The notes: generated by a model not told the origin, from the letters alone. Counted from the first letter of the stretch, positions 52,090 through 61,238 are shown. The stretch is 64,000 nucleotides of DNA from an uncultured Acetatifactor sp. (GCA_910588225.1 CAJUQT010000008.1:20622-84621), one strand, 5' to 3'. Program-made: numbers and translations.

Positions 52090-52784
52090 GCAAACACCTC
52101 CCTGAAATAAGCATCCACCGACTTACCATGCTGTTCCCTGATATTGTCCACAGAGGTATACAGCACCAGATAGCCATACCGCATGAAAATCACTTCATCC
52201 AGCACCTGTTCGATATCGCCGATCAGATGGGTGGAAATCAGCACGGTTGCCGCCGGATTATAGTTATTGATAATGGTCCGCAGAATATAGTCTCTGGCCG
52301 CCGGGTCCACGCCGGCTATGGGTTCATCCAGGATATAGAGGTCGGCATTCCTGCTCATGACCAGTATCAGCTGGACCTTTTCTTTGGTCCCCTTTGAGAG
52401 TGTATTCAGCTTTGCATTCGGAGCAATATCCAGGCTGTGCAGCATTTCCAGGGCTCTTTCCCTGGAAAAATCCGCATAAAAGTCACAGAAATAGTCCAGA
52501 ATCTCATTGACTCTCTTTGAGCCTGACAGATACGTTCTGTCAGGCAGATAAGCCACCCTGGCCTTGGTCTCAACCCCCACCGGCTGTCCGTTAATCCGAA
52601 TCCATCCCCTGGTAGGTGTCAGAAGACCGTTGAGCATCTTAATCAATGTTGTTTTACCGCTGCCGTTAGGCCCCAGAAGCCCTATAATCCTACCCCTTGG
52701 CAAAGTAAGCGAAATATTGTTCACCGCTATACTGTTGGCATTATAAGCCTTTGTCAGCCCAACGATTTCAATCAGTTCATTCAT
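52083..52784 (-). CDS. ABC transporter ATP-binding protein
   Basis: A 233-residue ABC ATPase. Walker A is GLLGPNGSGKTTL, the signature is a degenerate LSKGTKEKVQL, and Walker B is LYILDEPIAGVDPAA. It overlaps the permease gene by 7 bases and the GntR gene by 8 bases (ATGAATGA), so the three are translationally coupled. Confidence 0.94.
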   Translation of the reverse strand: MNELIEIVGLTKAYNANSIAVNNISLTLPRGRIIGLLGPNGSGKTTLIKMLNGLLTPTRGWIRINGQPVGVETKARVAYLPDRTYLSGSKRVNEILDYFCDFYADFSRERALEMLHSLDIAPNAKLNTLSKGTKEKVQLILVMSRNADLYILDEPIAGVDPAARDYILRTIINNYNPAATVLISTHLIGDIEQVLDEVIFMRYGYLVLYTSVDNIREQHGKSVDAYFREVFAC

Positions 52785-53151
52785 CGGCTGTCCCTCCCTT
52801 CATTCTGTCAAGAGCTGCAATTGCTTCGTCTATCGTATATCCCAGCCCCCTCATTTTGTCCAAGAACATATCCACATGCTTTTGGGCCAGCAAAAGTCTG
52901 CTGCGCCTGAGCAGCTCTGTATCTTCTGTCACAGTTCTGCCATTGGTACTCTGTGTGACAATCAGACCGCCTCTCTCCAGTTCTGCAAACGCTTTCTGCA
53001 TGGTATTGGGATTCACCGCCGCCTCGGCGGCAAGCTCTCTGACACTGGGAAGCTTCCCTCCCGGCGGATAATGTCCGGAGATAATCTGCAACTGCAGTTT
53101 TTCCACAAGCTGTGAATATATCGGTCTGTCAGCATCCAGATTCCACACCAT
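52777..53151 (-). CDS. GntR family transcriptional regulator (YtrA subfamily)
   Basis: A 124-residue regulator: a winged helix-turn-helix of GntR type (RPIYSQLVEKLQLQIISG, PPGGKLPSVRELA, NPNTMQKAFAELERGGL) and a short helical tail instead of a ligand domain, as in YtrA proteins. It probably represses its own operon with the ABC exporter behind it. The start at 53151 follows GAGGAGGG. An in-frame ATG at 53226 would add 25 residues and lacks a site. Confidence 0.92.
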   Translation of the reverse strand: MVWNLDADRPIYSQLVEKLQLQIISGHYPPGGKLPSVRELAAEAAVNPNTMQKAFAELERGGLIVTQSTNGRTVTEDTELLRRSRLLLAQKHVDMFLDKMRGLGYTIDEAIAALDRMKGGTADE

Positions 53152-53383
53152 AATTTCCCTCCTCACAATCATTCTGCAGATTCCTATACTCTTATCATCA
53201 TACACCGAATTTAGTGTTTCGTCCATTCCTGTTTTATCCTTTGTAAAATAATGTCAAAAGATTATTCGTATATTAAAACGCTGTTTTAGAAATTCTGAAA
53301 TTATGTAGAATAAACTTTATCAAAAGTAAAAGAGACTGATTATTACAGCATCTCTTATGCATTAAAGTTGAGGAGAAACAGGC

Positions 53384-53737
53384 ATGAGAAGTGTCGGACA
53401 AAGACTGTCACAGCTGCGCAAGGAACGGGAGCTGGGCCAAAAGGAACTGGCGGCTCTCCTGAATATGTCCATCGGAACTATTTCAAATTACGAAAACAAC
53501 GTACACGCGCCGGACCTGGCCACATTGTGCAAGCTGGCTGACTTCTTTCAGGTTACCACCGACTATCTCCTGGGCCGCACCGGCTACCGCTGCCCGCCTG
53601 AAAATCTTGACCGCTACATCACTTCCGATTACACAATCCACGGCATCACCAATGTGATTCTGTCTCTGGATTCGAAATCCCGCGATGCTGCTATCAGCTA
53701 TGTCAATTATCTGCGTGACACGCAGAACAGCCGGTAA
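53384..53737 (+). CDS. XRE-family helix-turn-helix regulator
   Basis: A 117-residue protein. Residues 3-60 are a classical Cro/C1-type helix-turn-helix: RLSQLRKERELGQKELAALL, SIGTISNYENNVHAPDLATL and FFQVTTDYLLGRTG. The C-terminal half (LDRYITSDYTIHGI, then helix) is a small dimerisation-like tail. It is a single plus-strand gene between two minus-strand exporter units, so its target could be either or itself. No phage genes are nearby. Confidence 0.88.
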   Translation: MRSVGQRLSQLRKERELGQKELAALLNMSIGTISNYENNVHAPDLATLCKLADFFQVTTDYLLGRTGYRCPPENLDRYITSDYTIHGITNVILSLDSKSRDAAISYVNYLRDTQNSR

Positions 53738-53785
53738 ATCTGACCTGCAGCCGTCCCGTTCCTCAGGACGCTGTCCCCGCCTCAC

Positions 53786-55366
53786 TCATGCAACTTCCAT
53801 ATTATAAAAATTCAGAGCTGCTGTCACCATAAATATAAGAGTATACATCACCAGGAAAAAATCCATAAGCAGGTAAGCTGCCAACACGCCTCCGACCGCC
53901 ATCCCCAGTATACCTCCCAGTATCGCCATTCCTATGGCAGTCCCCTGAATCAGCATCTGCAAAAACTGTTTCCCCATAGTTCCCAGCGTATTCCCGCATA
54001 CAGCTTCCGCCACAGCCAGCGCATACAGCTTATTGGCAGACAATACCGTATAAAATACAATACACAGCACTGTGGTCACCGGCGTCATCCCCGTGGCTAC
54101 CGCCCCCGGTATTGTAATCAGACATCCATTGACAAAGCTCTGTACATGATGCATCGCCGTGGCGTTTAGTAGTTTTCGGAATACCGTGTCCGGAATCATG
54201 TAGGTATAGGGAGAGCGAAGTTCCTTTGCCCATTTTCCGTTGACTGCGGTGAAGACAAAAATCAGGTACGACGAAATTGCAGGTATGATAAATGGCGTGA
54301 AAGCATTCAGAGAACCAAAACCACCTTCACGGCTGTAAAACCAGGCAATCCCGATTCCGCCCAGAAGCGCTGTTACCGTTCCCATGTCAAAGATAAAATA
54401 CCTGCTTTTCTTATATTCCAGCAACTGTCTGTAGAACAGCGCCCTGGCGCCGTCTCCTCTCCAGTTCACGCTGGCCTTCCCGAATTTCTGTCCTTTCCCC
54501 AGGCGCTTCTGGCTGTCGCCCTGCTTCCTGCTTCTGACTACCTCCTCATAATCCCCGGCAAATTTCATGGCATCTTCATAGAAGGATCCCTCACACTTCA
54601 TCCGCCGCGCCGCCGTCACCGCCAGGATCAGTAAAACCAGATAACAGCATGTACCTGCTATATTCACCGCTGTGGCCCCTGTAAACATAAGATGCAGTGC
54701 GGCAATATACCATCCAATCAGCGGTACCATCTGAACCATATCGCTGTGCAGGTAATCTGCCACTGTCTTCATGCTCAGTCCTTCCCGAAGCCAGGTCCAG
54801 ACGCCCATGAGAACCAGAATCCCCACCAGTCCGTAAACCGCTTTTACCACCAGGCTTCGCTGCTTCTCCTCCATCCTTTCGGATCCGTAAATCAATATCA
54901 TAATACTTCCCTCCAGCAGATTCTCCAGAATCATGGAAAAGAGAAAATACACAGCCAGACGCCAGGCTTCCACATGAAACAGCAGCGCACCGCAGACAAT
55001 CGCAAACGAATTCAGCAATATCTGTCCCACCAATGTCTTCAGATGTGCATATAGAAGCACTTTCCTGGGACTCACCGGCGCCGGAAAAAGGAACTGGACA
55101 TCACTGTTTCGATACAGCAGCCCTTTTCTCTTCGCATAGGCGATCAGATTGGCCGGAATCACCCAGAAGGCCAGCACCGTCAGCACTGTAATCATCTCCT
55201 CCGGAGTATCTGCTTCCATTTCCTCCACAACCATGCGCAGAGACATGGGAAGCGCTGTAAAGTAGAACAGAACAAGCAGGATATAGACATAAGTTACGGG
55301 CCTGCGAAGCGCCGTTTTCACGCGATTGCAGAAAATTCTGCGGTAAAGATATCCGACAGCTCCCAT
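53786..55366 (-). CDS. ABC exporter membrane protein (putative ABC exporter family)
   Basis: A 526-residue protein with about 11-12 hydrophobic segments, including VTYVYILLVLFYFTALPM, ITVLTVLAFWVIPANLI and TAIGMAILGGILGMAVGGVLAAYL. The segment NSDVQFLFPAPVSPRKVLLY is characteristic of the large putative ABC exporter permeases found in Clostridia. It starts 4 bp after the paired ATPase gene. The substrate is unknown. Regulation may involve the adjacent XRE gene, though only position suggests it. Confidence 0.82.
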   Translation of the reverse strand: MGAVGYLYRRIFCNRVKTALRRPVTYVYILLVLFYFTALPMSLRMVVEEMEADTPEEMITVLTVLAFWVIPANLIAYAKRKGLLYRNSDVQFLFPAPVSPRKVLLYAHLKTLVGQILLNSFAIVCGALLFHVEAWRLAVYFLFSMILENLLEGSIMILIYGSERMEEKQRSLVVKAVYGLVGILVLMGVWTWLREGLSMKTVADYLHSDMVQMVPLIGWYIAALHLMFTGATAVNIAGTCCYLVLLILAVTAARRMKCEGSFYEDAMKFAGDYEEVVRSRKQGDSQKRLGKGQKFGKASVNWRGDGARALFYRQLLEYKKSRYFIFDMGTVTALLGGIGIAWFYSREGGFGSLNAFTPFIIPAISSYLIFVFTAVNGKWAKELRSPYTYMIPDTVFRKLLNATAMHHVQSFVNGCLITIPGAVATGMTPVTTVLCIVFYTVLSANKLYALAVAEAVCGNTLGTMGKQFLQMLIQGTAIGMAILGGILGMAVGGVLAAYLLMDFFLVMYTLIFMVTAALNFYNMEVA

Positions 55367-55370
55367 TTTG

Positions 55371-56141
55371 TTACCTCCCGTCCCCTTCGACTTCCGCGCT
55401 CACTGTGTCCGATTCTTCCCCTCGTTGTACGGCCGCCCTCTCCTCTGAAGCTTTCTGACCGGTAACAGAAAAGAACAGTTCTTCCAGGTCTTCATTGGCC
55501 ACATTTTCCTTCACATAGGTTCCCAAAATATGTCCCCCATCCATCACAAAGGTAGCATCCCATAAATCCCGCACCATTTCCAGCATATGTGTGCTGATCA
55601 GGATAGTACAGCCTTTTTCCCGCAAGTCCAGTATCACTGTCTTCAGTTCTCTGATGGCAGCGGGGTCAAGCCCCACCATGGGCTCATCCAGCAGAATTAC
55701 TTTGGGCTTTATGACCAGCGCGCAGCAGATACTGACCTTCTGCATCATACCTTTTGACAGCTCGCTTCCCAGCTTTTCCTGCTTATCTGTCAGTTCGAAC
55801 CGGTCAAAAAGCATCTTCAGCTCTTCTTCCGTGCATTCCACACCGTAGGCTCTCGTGATGAATTCGATATGTTCCCGCACAGTCAGGGCATCGTACATGT
55901 ACGGCATTTCCGGCACATAGGCAAAGCATCTCTTCGCCTCCATCGTCCGGGAATTCAACCCCTGAATACGAATTGTTCCCTTATATTTCAGCAATCCCGC
56001 TATACTTTTAATCACGGTGGATTTCCCTGCACCATTGGGCCCCAGCAGGATTCCGATTCTCCCGTCCGGCACGGCAAAGCCCACATTATCCACTGCAATT
56101 GTCTTTCCATACTTTTTCGTCAGATTCATTACTTCCAGCAT
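55371..56141 (-). CDS. ABC transporter ATP-binding protein
   Basis: A 256-residue ABC ATPase with Walker A ILLGPNGAGKSTV, signature LSKGMMQKVSI and Walker B KVILLDEPMVGLDPAA. The last 35 residues are an acidic tail (SEERAAVQRGEESD). It precedes its permease gene by 4 bp. The 165-bp gap to the TraX-like gene upstream holds a terminator-like hairpin. Confidence 0.94.
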   Translation of the reverse strand: MLEVMNLTKKYGKTIAVDNVGFAVPDGRIGILLGPNGAGKSTVIKSIAGLLKYKGTIRIQGLNSRTMEAKRCFAYVPEMPYMYDALTVREHIEFITRAYGVECTEEELKMLFDRFELTDKQEKLGSELSKGMMQKVSICCALVIKPKVILLDEPMVGLDPAAIRELKTVILDLREKGCTILISTHMLEMVRDLWDATFVMDGGHILGTYVKENVANEDLEELFFSVTGQKASEERAAVQRGEESDTVSAEVEGDGR

Positions 56142-56267
56142 ATTTCCTCATTTCCGCGATCTGTGTACAATCGCCTGTATTTTGTTCTCTCCTGCAGGTT
56201 TCCGTGCATGTTCTTCCTTATCATTTACGGCAAGATTCTGAACAGTACCGGTGCTGAAAAGTCAAAT

Positions 56268-56297
56268 CCTGCCTCTGCAGAGTTTCAGCAGGGCAGG
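56268..56297 (-). terminator. candidate terminator after the TraX-like gene
   Basis: On the minus strand CCTGCC-CTGC, a 9-base loop, then GCAG-A-GGCAGG (one bulged A). It begins 10 bases after the stop. The T-rich stretch that follows (ATTTGACTTTT) is interrupted. Confidence 0.5.
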
Positions 56298-56306
56298 CTC
56301 AGACAT

Positions 56307-57317
56307 TCACATAAGCATAACATCTCCCAGGCCCATCAGTACCGCCGTCAGATACAGCAAAAGCAGATGTGCCGGGTAAAACACATAGAAGAAATACTTC
56401 ATTTTCAGTCCCCTTCTTCCGTTGTACAGCGCAATAAAAATTACTGCCAGGAACGCGGGAATTTCACTGACGCTCATCAGCGTCAGAACGATACAGCCCA
56501 TTGCCATGGACAGCGCTCTGCGCTTTCTGAACACATACATCACCGAGATGGTCAGCACCCCCATCCCTGAATAATCCGTCTGCAGATATTCCGCCAGGAA
56601 CATAAGCGGTATCAACACCGTGATGTCCGCGCAGACCGTCTGCACCCGGCGAAATCCTTTCCGCCGGCCGTACAGTGCCAATGTCACCACCGTAGCCGTC
56701 AGAACAAGACCACAGCAGGTCAGTCTGGCCGTCTGGTCCTGAAAGGGAATAAACACGGCGGGATAGGCGGCCGGAAGCACCACTCCCGCTACAGTGAGAA
56801 TCCATCTCAGCGCTGCCGGCAGATCTTTTCCATCCTCTTTCTGCTGATATTCAGCAAAAAAGCTATATGCCCAGAGCGCCAGCAGCCCAATCAGCAAAGT
56901 AAAATAGACGTTCTGATACCCGCCGTACCACAACCTGCCAGTCACTGCCAGATCAAAGGGCAGCTCGGAAATCAATGCGAAAAGCCCCAGGCGCAGCGCA
57001 TATTTTTTGACATCTCTGGTTCGCTGAAATCCTTCTACCAGTAAAAAGCAGAAAATGGGAAATCCCAGCCTGCCAATCATCCGCATGATCTGATATCCAT
57101 AGAATAAAACGCCATTTTCCATTAACCAGTCAAACAGCCGGCTTTGCCCTCCGACAGCTGCTTCCTGAAATCCTCTCGCCATAATCTGCCTGATCATCAC
57201 CACCGCCGCCGTGTGATCTATCAGCATGGCTATCACCGCAATTATCTTGACTGTGCTGCCGCTGATTCCCTTTTTGTCCGCGGTGCCTGCCACCCCGCTC
57301 AACTGTGTGTCAACCAT
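56307..57317 (-). CDS. TraX family membrane protein
   Basis: A 336-residue protein with about eight membrane helices. GSTVKIIAVIAMLIDHTAAVV, with its conserved Asp-His, and RLGFPIFCFLLVEGFQ, then ISELPFDLA, are typical of TraX. In F-like plasmids TraX acetylates pilin. Chromosomal Firmicutes copies are membrane acyltransferase-like proteins of unknown substrate. No other conjugation gene is near, so a plasmid or ICE origin is not supported. The ATG at 57317 follows GAGAGG; 29 further in-frame codons upstream are likely leader. Confidence 0.85.
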   Translation of the reverse strand: MVDTQLSGVAGTADKKGISGSTVKIIAVIAMLIDHTAAVVMIRQIMARGFQEAAVGGQSRLFDWLMENGVLFYGYQIMRMIGRLGFPIFCFLLVEGFQRTRDVKKYALRLGLFALISELPFDLAVTGRLWYGGYQNVYFTLLIGLLALWAYSFFAEYQQKEDGKDLPAALRWILTVAGVVLPAAYPAVFIPFQDQTARLTCCGLVLTATVVTLALYGRRKGFRRVQTVCADITVLIPLMFLAEYLQTDYSGMGVLTISVMYVFRKRRALSMAMGCIVLTLMSVSEIPAFLAVIFIALYNGRRGLKMKYFFYVFYPAHLLLLYLTAVLMGLGDVMLM

Positions 57318-57392
57318 CTTGTTACAACCTCTCCTCCTGTTTATTTTCTGATAGATTACTTCTCCATAACTGTTCGGCAAATATTTCGAACT

Positions 57393-57437
57393 GTATTGTT
57401 TCATTCATACAATACGCTCTTTTTCGCAGGCTGTCAA
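57393..57437 (-). promoter_or_regulatory. promoter with inverted repeat, TraX-like gene
   Basis: On the minus strand TTGACA (57437-57432), 17 bases, TATTGT (57414-57409). Inverted 7-base arms GTATTGT (57393-57399) and ACAATAC (57409-57415) overlap the -10 element and the start point, as an operator would. Confidence 0.6.
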
Positions 57438-57502
57438 TCTATTCCCGGACAGCACTTTTTGATTCGCCGGCAAATCTGATCACTCTTGAGTATAAACCAA
57501 AA

Positions 57503-57520
57503 GCAGACCATACGGTCTGC
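57503..57520 (-). terminator. intrinsic terminator of the response regulator gene
   Basis: On the minus strand GCAGACC, loop GTAT, GGTCTGC, then TTTTGGTTT. A perfect 7-bp stem lies 25 bases after the stop codon. Confidence 0.8.
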
Positions 57521-57545
57521 CCCCTGGTTGTTGGACTTGCCATGC

Positions 57546-58244
57546 TCATCCCACCTTATATCCGTTTCCCCAAACAACCTTCAGATATCTCGGTTCTCTG
57601 GGATTCTTCTCGATCTTTTCCCTGATATGCCGCACATGTACCGCAATAGTATTGTCGGCGCCTATGGCCTGCATATGCCAGATATTCTCGTAAATCTGGC
57701 TGTTGGAGAATACCTTTCCCTTCTTCTGTACCAGCAGACGGAGTATCTTGTATTCGATAGGCGTCAGGCGCACATTTTTCCCCTCCACCGTAACCTTCCT
57801 CTGGGTATCGTCAATCACAAGGTCATCTACCCGGTAAATCCTGTCAATATTGGCACACATATTCACCAGCTGCGTATATCTGCGAAGCTGCGACTTGATT
57901 CTGGCCAGAATCTCCAGAGGATTACAGTCCTCTGTCACATAATCGTCCGCTCCCGCCTCCAACGCCATAATTTTCGCAGTCTCCGCGGACTGTGCGGAAA
58001 CTACCATCAGCGGAATGCTGCTCTTGCGTCTCAGGCTGGCAATCATCTCAATCCCCTTGTCCCAGCCCTTGTCATTCAGCTCCACATCCACCAGCATCAG
58101 ATGGATTTCAGCCTGATCCAATATTTCAAACAACTGCTCTACATTGGCCGCCACCAATACCGCAATCCCTTCCCCAGTACACAAAGGCACCATTTTTTCC
58201 GCAATTCCTGTCTGGTTGTTATATACCAAAATATTTTTCTCCAT
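57546..58244 (-). CDS. atypical OmpR-type response regulator
   Basis: 232 residues: a receiver-like domain (1-115) and a winged-helix DNA-binding domain (about 130-230; VRLTPIEYKILRLLVQKKG, NTIAVHVRHIREKIEKN, VWGNGYKVG). In the receiver the phosphoacceptor Asp53 is present (LMLVDVEL). The acidic pair that binds Mg is Asn9-Asn10 (ILVYNNQTG), and the conserved Lys is Glu105 (DDYVTEDCNP). Normal phosphorylation signalling is therefore unlikely. No histidine kinase gene is adjacent. I chose the ATG at 58244, with GGAGG five bases upstream. Confidence 0.9.
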   Translation of the reverse strand: MEKNILVYNNQTGIAEKMVPLCTGEGIAVLVAANVEQLFEILDQAEIHLMLVDVELNDKGWDKGIEMIASLRRKSSIPLMVVSAQSAETAKIMALEAGADDYVTEDCNPLEILARIKSQLRRYTQLVNMCANIDRIYRVDDLVIDDTQRKVTVEGKNVRLTPIEYKILRLLVQKKGKVFSNSQIYENIWHMQAIGADNTIAVHVRHIREKIEKNPREPRYLKVVWGNGYKVG

Positions 58245-58329
58245 TGTATCCTCCATCCTTTCTCAAATAATCTATTGCCATTTACGTCCGCATCGGACAT
58301 TTGTATTCCAAATCTGCCCTGTTGAATTA

Positions 58330-59151
58330 TCACCTTTCATCCTGAAAATAAACGGTTAAATCCAGGGTATATAAAATTTTCTCAATCACAGTCTCTTCAA
58401 AGCCTTGAAAGGTAAGAGTCAGGTCTCTCCCATTTACGGAAATTGCCGCATGCACGGATTCCGTCTCCCCTTTCTCATTTACAGAGTCAAATACCACATA
58501 ATTCAATCCCTGGCTGTTGATATAGCTCCTCTCGTTACTGCTGCTTCCCGAAAACGAGGCTGCAGAGCTGTACCCTTCATACTCTCTGTTATCAAACTGT
58601 ATCATGAAAAAACTTACATTCTCATTGTACAGATAGACGCTCACTTCACTTCCATCTTCCACAACATCCACGCTTTCACCCGTAAATGTCTCTCCGAACA
58701 ATCCTTTGTCCGGAATTGCGGCAGTCACATTTGACGCCGTGAGAAATTCCTCTATAGAATTGTATTCTGTTATCTCCGGTTCATATACCTCTATCTCGTC
58801 GTCAGGGATACCTTCCTCTATGGAAAATGCCCCCCCTAGACTCAAAATTGAGGCCGGATCAGGAAGGCTTCTCCCGTCGGGGATCCCTTCCTGGTCTTCC
58901 CCTGCACTGGTGATAACAAATCCATTGTCGCTGACCCGTATATTGCTGTCACGGTAATTCTTTGCCGCCACGGTTCCTGCACCGAACAAAAGAAATACAG
59001 CTGCCGCTGTACAGCCTCTGGCAATCAGGTACCTTCTCCTCTGCATCCGCATTCTGTGATGATGCAGCTCATCCTGCACCTGAGATGCCTCCATATGAAA
59101 TTCAGGCAGTTCTCCCGCAGCTTCCCGATATGCATTCCGAAATTTAATCAA
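58330..59151 (-). CDS. membrane-anchored anti-sigma-like protein (DUF4367-like)
   Basis: 273 residues. A cytoplasmic N-terminal part of about 40 residues (IKFRNAYREAAGELPEFHMEA) is followed by one membrane helix at about 46-62 (CTAAAVFLLFGAGTVAA), then an extracytoplasmic domain with a beta-rich C-terminal half. The end (SVNGRDLTLTFQGFEETVIEK) resembles DUF4367 domains. Its ATG overlaps the sigma factor gene by 8 bases. That overlap, the topology and the size fit an anti-sigma factor holding the ECF sigma; this is inference from arrangement. Confidence 0.75.
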   Translation of the reverse strand: MIKFRNAYREAAGELPEFHMEASQVQDELHHHRMRMQRRRYLIARGCTAAAVFLLFGAGTVAAKNYRDSNIRVSDNGFVITSAGEDQEGIPDGRSLPDPASILSLGGAFSIEEGIPDDEIEVYEPEITEYNSIEEFLTASNVTAAIPDKGLFGETFTGESVDVVEDGSEVSVYLYNENVSFFMIQFDNREYEGYSSAASFSGSSSNERSYINSQGLNYVVFDSVNEKGETESVHAAISVNGRDLTLTFQGFEETVIEKILYTLDLTVYFQDER

Positions 59152-59707
59152 AATCGTACTCCCCCTTTAATGACTTCCTCAGCAGCTCCCGTCCTCTGGT
59201 CAGCTGCGATGTCACCGTGGATTCCACACGCCCCGTAATCCGGGCAATCTCTTTCACGGAAAGCTCCTCATAGTAGAAAAGGTGAATCACATCACGATAT
59301 TTTGCCGGCAGCTCCATCACTGCATTCATCAGACGCCGGTTTTCTTCTTTCCTGAAAGCCGCCTCTTCCGGTCCGGGCATCATGCTATGTACCTCCCGAC
59401 AGATGCCGTCCTGCCAAGTCTCCTCCGTTCTGCCTTCCTCCGGATTCCATTCGCTCCTGCGGCGGCGCCATGCACTGCGCCACACCTTGCGGCAGGCGTT
59501 CAAAGTCACCTTCAGCAGCCATGCCTTCTCATGCTCGTCATCCTGAAAAGTACCAATATTTCTGACATACTGATAAAAAACCTCCTGCACAACGTCCTCT
59601 GCATCCTGTACATTTTGAAGACGCACGAAGCTCAGCTTAAACAGCATGTCGCCATACTCATCAATTTTCTGTTGTAGCTCCCGACTATCCGTATCTGTTT
59701 TTATCAT
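59144..59707 (-). CDS. ECF-type RNA polymerase sigma factor
   Basis: 187 residues with sigma region 2 (VRLQNVQDAEDVVQEVFYQY, then WLLKVTLNACRKVWR) and region 4 (YRDVIHLFYYEELSVKEIA, then VTSQLTRGRELLRK). No region 1 or 3 is present, the mark of extracytoplasmic-function sigma factors. It is coupled to the membrane-anchored downstream gene, its probable regulator. The regulon cannot be read from here. No strong ribosome site precedes the ATG. Confidence 0.93.
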   Translation of the reverse strand: MIKTDTDSRELQQKIDEYGDMLFKLSFVRLQNVQDAEDVVQEVFYQYVRNIGTFQDDEHEKAWLLKVTLNACRKVWRSAWRRRRSEWNPEEGRTEETWQDGICREVHSMMPGPEEAAFRKEENRRLMNAVMELPAKYRDVIHLFYYEELSVKEIARITGRVESTVTSQLTRGRELLRKSLKGEYDFD

Positions 59708-59893
59708 CCTGATATGCTTTGCGCAAAACCTTTTCTTCTATAATAGTAATATCCCGAACCATATCGGTTTACTGCAAATATTGTAAAATAAATTTGTATC
59801 AAAGTTGCATAGGTACTCCGGCAGCGGTTGTAAAATTTTTGTATCCAACAATAGAATCCACACTCTGCGAGAATTCCATTGTTATAAATACAA

Positions 59894-59918
59894 AAGAGAG
59901 TGTATTGTACACTCTCTT
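59894..59918 (-). terminator. intrinsic terminator after the AI-2E family gene
   Basis: Perfect 10-bp arms AAGAGAGTGT (59894-59903) and ACACTCTCTT (59909-59918), 5-base loop, followed on the minus strand by TTGTATTT. The remaining part of this 283-bp gap shows only AT-rich leader of the sigma factor gene. Confidence 0.8.
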
Positions 59919-59990
59919 ATATATAGACGTATTTTGACTGTAAAAAGTTTCATTTTAAGGACAATTTTTATATTTTATTAATGTTTCATT

Positions 59991-61184
59991 CTATTCCTCT
60001 GTTTCATTCAGTTCCTCTGCCACTGTCTCATTCTGCCTGGTCATTGCCTCTACTTCCGCCAAATCTTCCTTATTCAGCCTTCGAAAACGGTTGACACCGG
60101 CCACCAGAATCAGCACACTGTTCTTCGTGGTTTCAAATGCGCCGTCCTGATACAGGGAATAGATCAGAAGTCCGATTGGCACTGCCACAATCATTCCGAC
60201 CACACCGCTGAATTTATATCCCACATAAAGCAGGAAAAGTGTAGGCAATGGAGGTACACCGATGGAATCGCCCACAATTTTCGGCTGAATCAACTGTCTG
60301 GCCAGCTGTCCCACGCCCCAGATTACCAGCAGTCCGATAGCCGTTTTGTAATCCGCAGTCAGAATCCTGATAACCGCCCATGGAATCAGCACCGTCCCCG
60401 TGCCCAGAAAAGGCAGAAAGTCCAAAAACGCAATGACCAGCGCTATCAGTGCGAAATAATTTACCTTTAAAATGGCGAGACCAATCAGCAACAGAAAATA
60501 CATCCAGACTTCGATTTTCAACTGCGCTTTCAGATACCCTCCCACAGATTTTGTCAGACTGTGGCGAATAAGGCGATATCGAAGCTGTACCGAAGCGGGC
60601 ATGTACTTCCGGAATCCTTCGTTAAGCTGCTGTCTCTCTGCCACAAAGAAGTACGAAGAAAGCAGCGCCATAATCACTGCAATAAACAGGGCAGGAAGCT
60701 GCTTCGCGAAATTTCCCGCCGCTTCAATAGTAGGAGTACCCACTTTCTCCAGAAATTCTCCGAAATAATCGTCCAGTTTTATTGCGTTCTGATTCAGATT
60801 CAGGTGGATATCCCAGGGAAGCTTATACAACACCACATTCAGTTTATCCCCTATACTCGCCAGATCCGCCTCTATACTTTCCAGCATTTCAGGGAGAGAA
60901 GATGCAAGCCCTGCAATCTGCTCAAACAATTTGACACCTGCCAGGTAAATCACCAGGACCACCAGCGCAATGACCACAATGATTACAAATGCTCCGCCCA
61001 CTTTTCTTTTCAGCTTCACCTTCTCCTCGAAAAAGCGCACCAATGGTCCCGCAATCAGAGCAATTATCCACCCTGTTACAAAAGGTGAGAAAAATACAAT
61101 TGCTCTGGGAAGAATAAAAATAACGCAAAGCAGAATTACCAATGCCACCGTCAGATTTGCCAATGCCTTACAGTACTTTTTCAT
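59991..61184 (-). CDS. AI-2E family transporter
   Basis: A 397-residue membrane protein with about eight hydrophobic segments, such as LTVALVILLCVIFILPRAIV, VTGWIIALIAGPLVRFFEEK and AFVIIVVIALVVLVIYL. SVGGYLKAQLKIEVWMYFLL and FLDFLPFLGTGTVLIPWAV are conserved in this superfamily (PerM, YtvI, TqsA). IQPKIVGDSIGVPPLPTLF is the family's late motif. The family name reflects one member that exports autoinducer-2; others move ions, and the substrate here is unknown. It follows engB by 54 bp. Confidence 0.9.
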   Translation of the reverse strand: MKKYCKALANLTVALVILLCVIFILPRAIVFFSPFVTGWIIALIAGPLVRFFEEKVKLKRKVGGAFVIIVVIALVVLVIYLAGVKLFEQIAGLASSLPEMLESIEADLASIGDKLNVVLYKLPWDIHLNLNQNAIKLDDYFGEFLEKVGTPTIEAAGNFAKQLPALFIAVIMALLSSYFFVAERQQLNEGFRKYMPASVQLRYRLIRHSLTKSVGGYLKAQLKIEVWMYFLLLIGLAILKVNYFALIALVIAFLDFLPFLGTGTVLIPWAVIRILTADYKTAIGLLVIWGVGQLARQLIQPKIVGDSIGVPPLPTLFLLYVGYKFSGVVGMIVAVPIGLLIYSLYQDGAFETTKNSVLILVAGVNRFRRLNKEDLAEVEAMTRQNETVAEELNETEE

Positions 61185-61238
61185 GCTTACCCCCCGTGCG
61201 CTGTGCGCGCACTCAAATCATTAAGTTATCCACAAACC

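Noticed and set aside
56307..57317. TraX-like gene as a sign of a plasmid or integrative element
   Set aside because: No relaxase, coupling protein, integrase or attachment repeats nearby; chromosomal TraX-like genes are common in Firmicutes.
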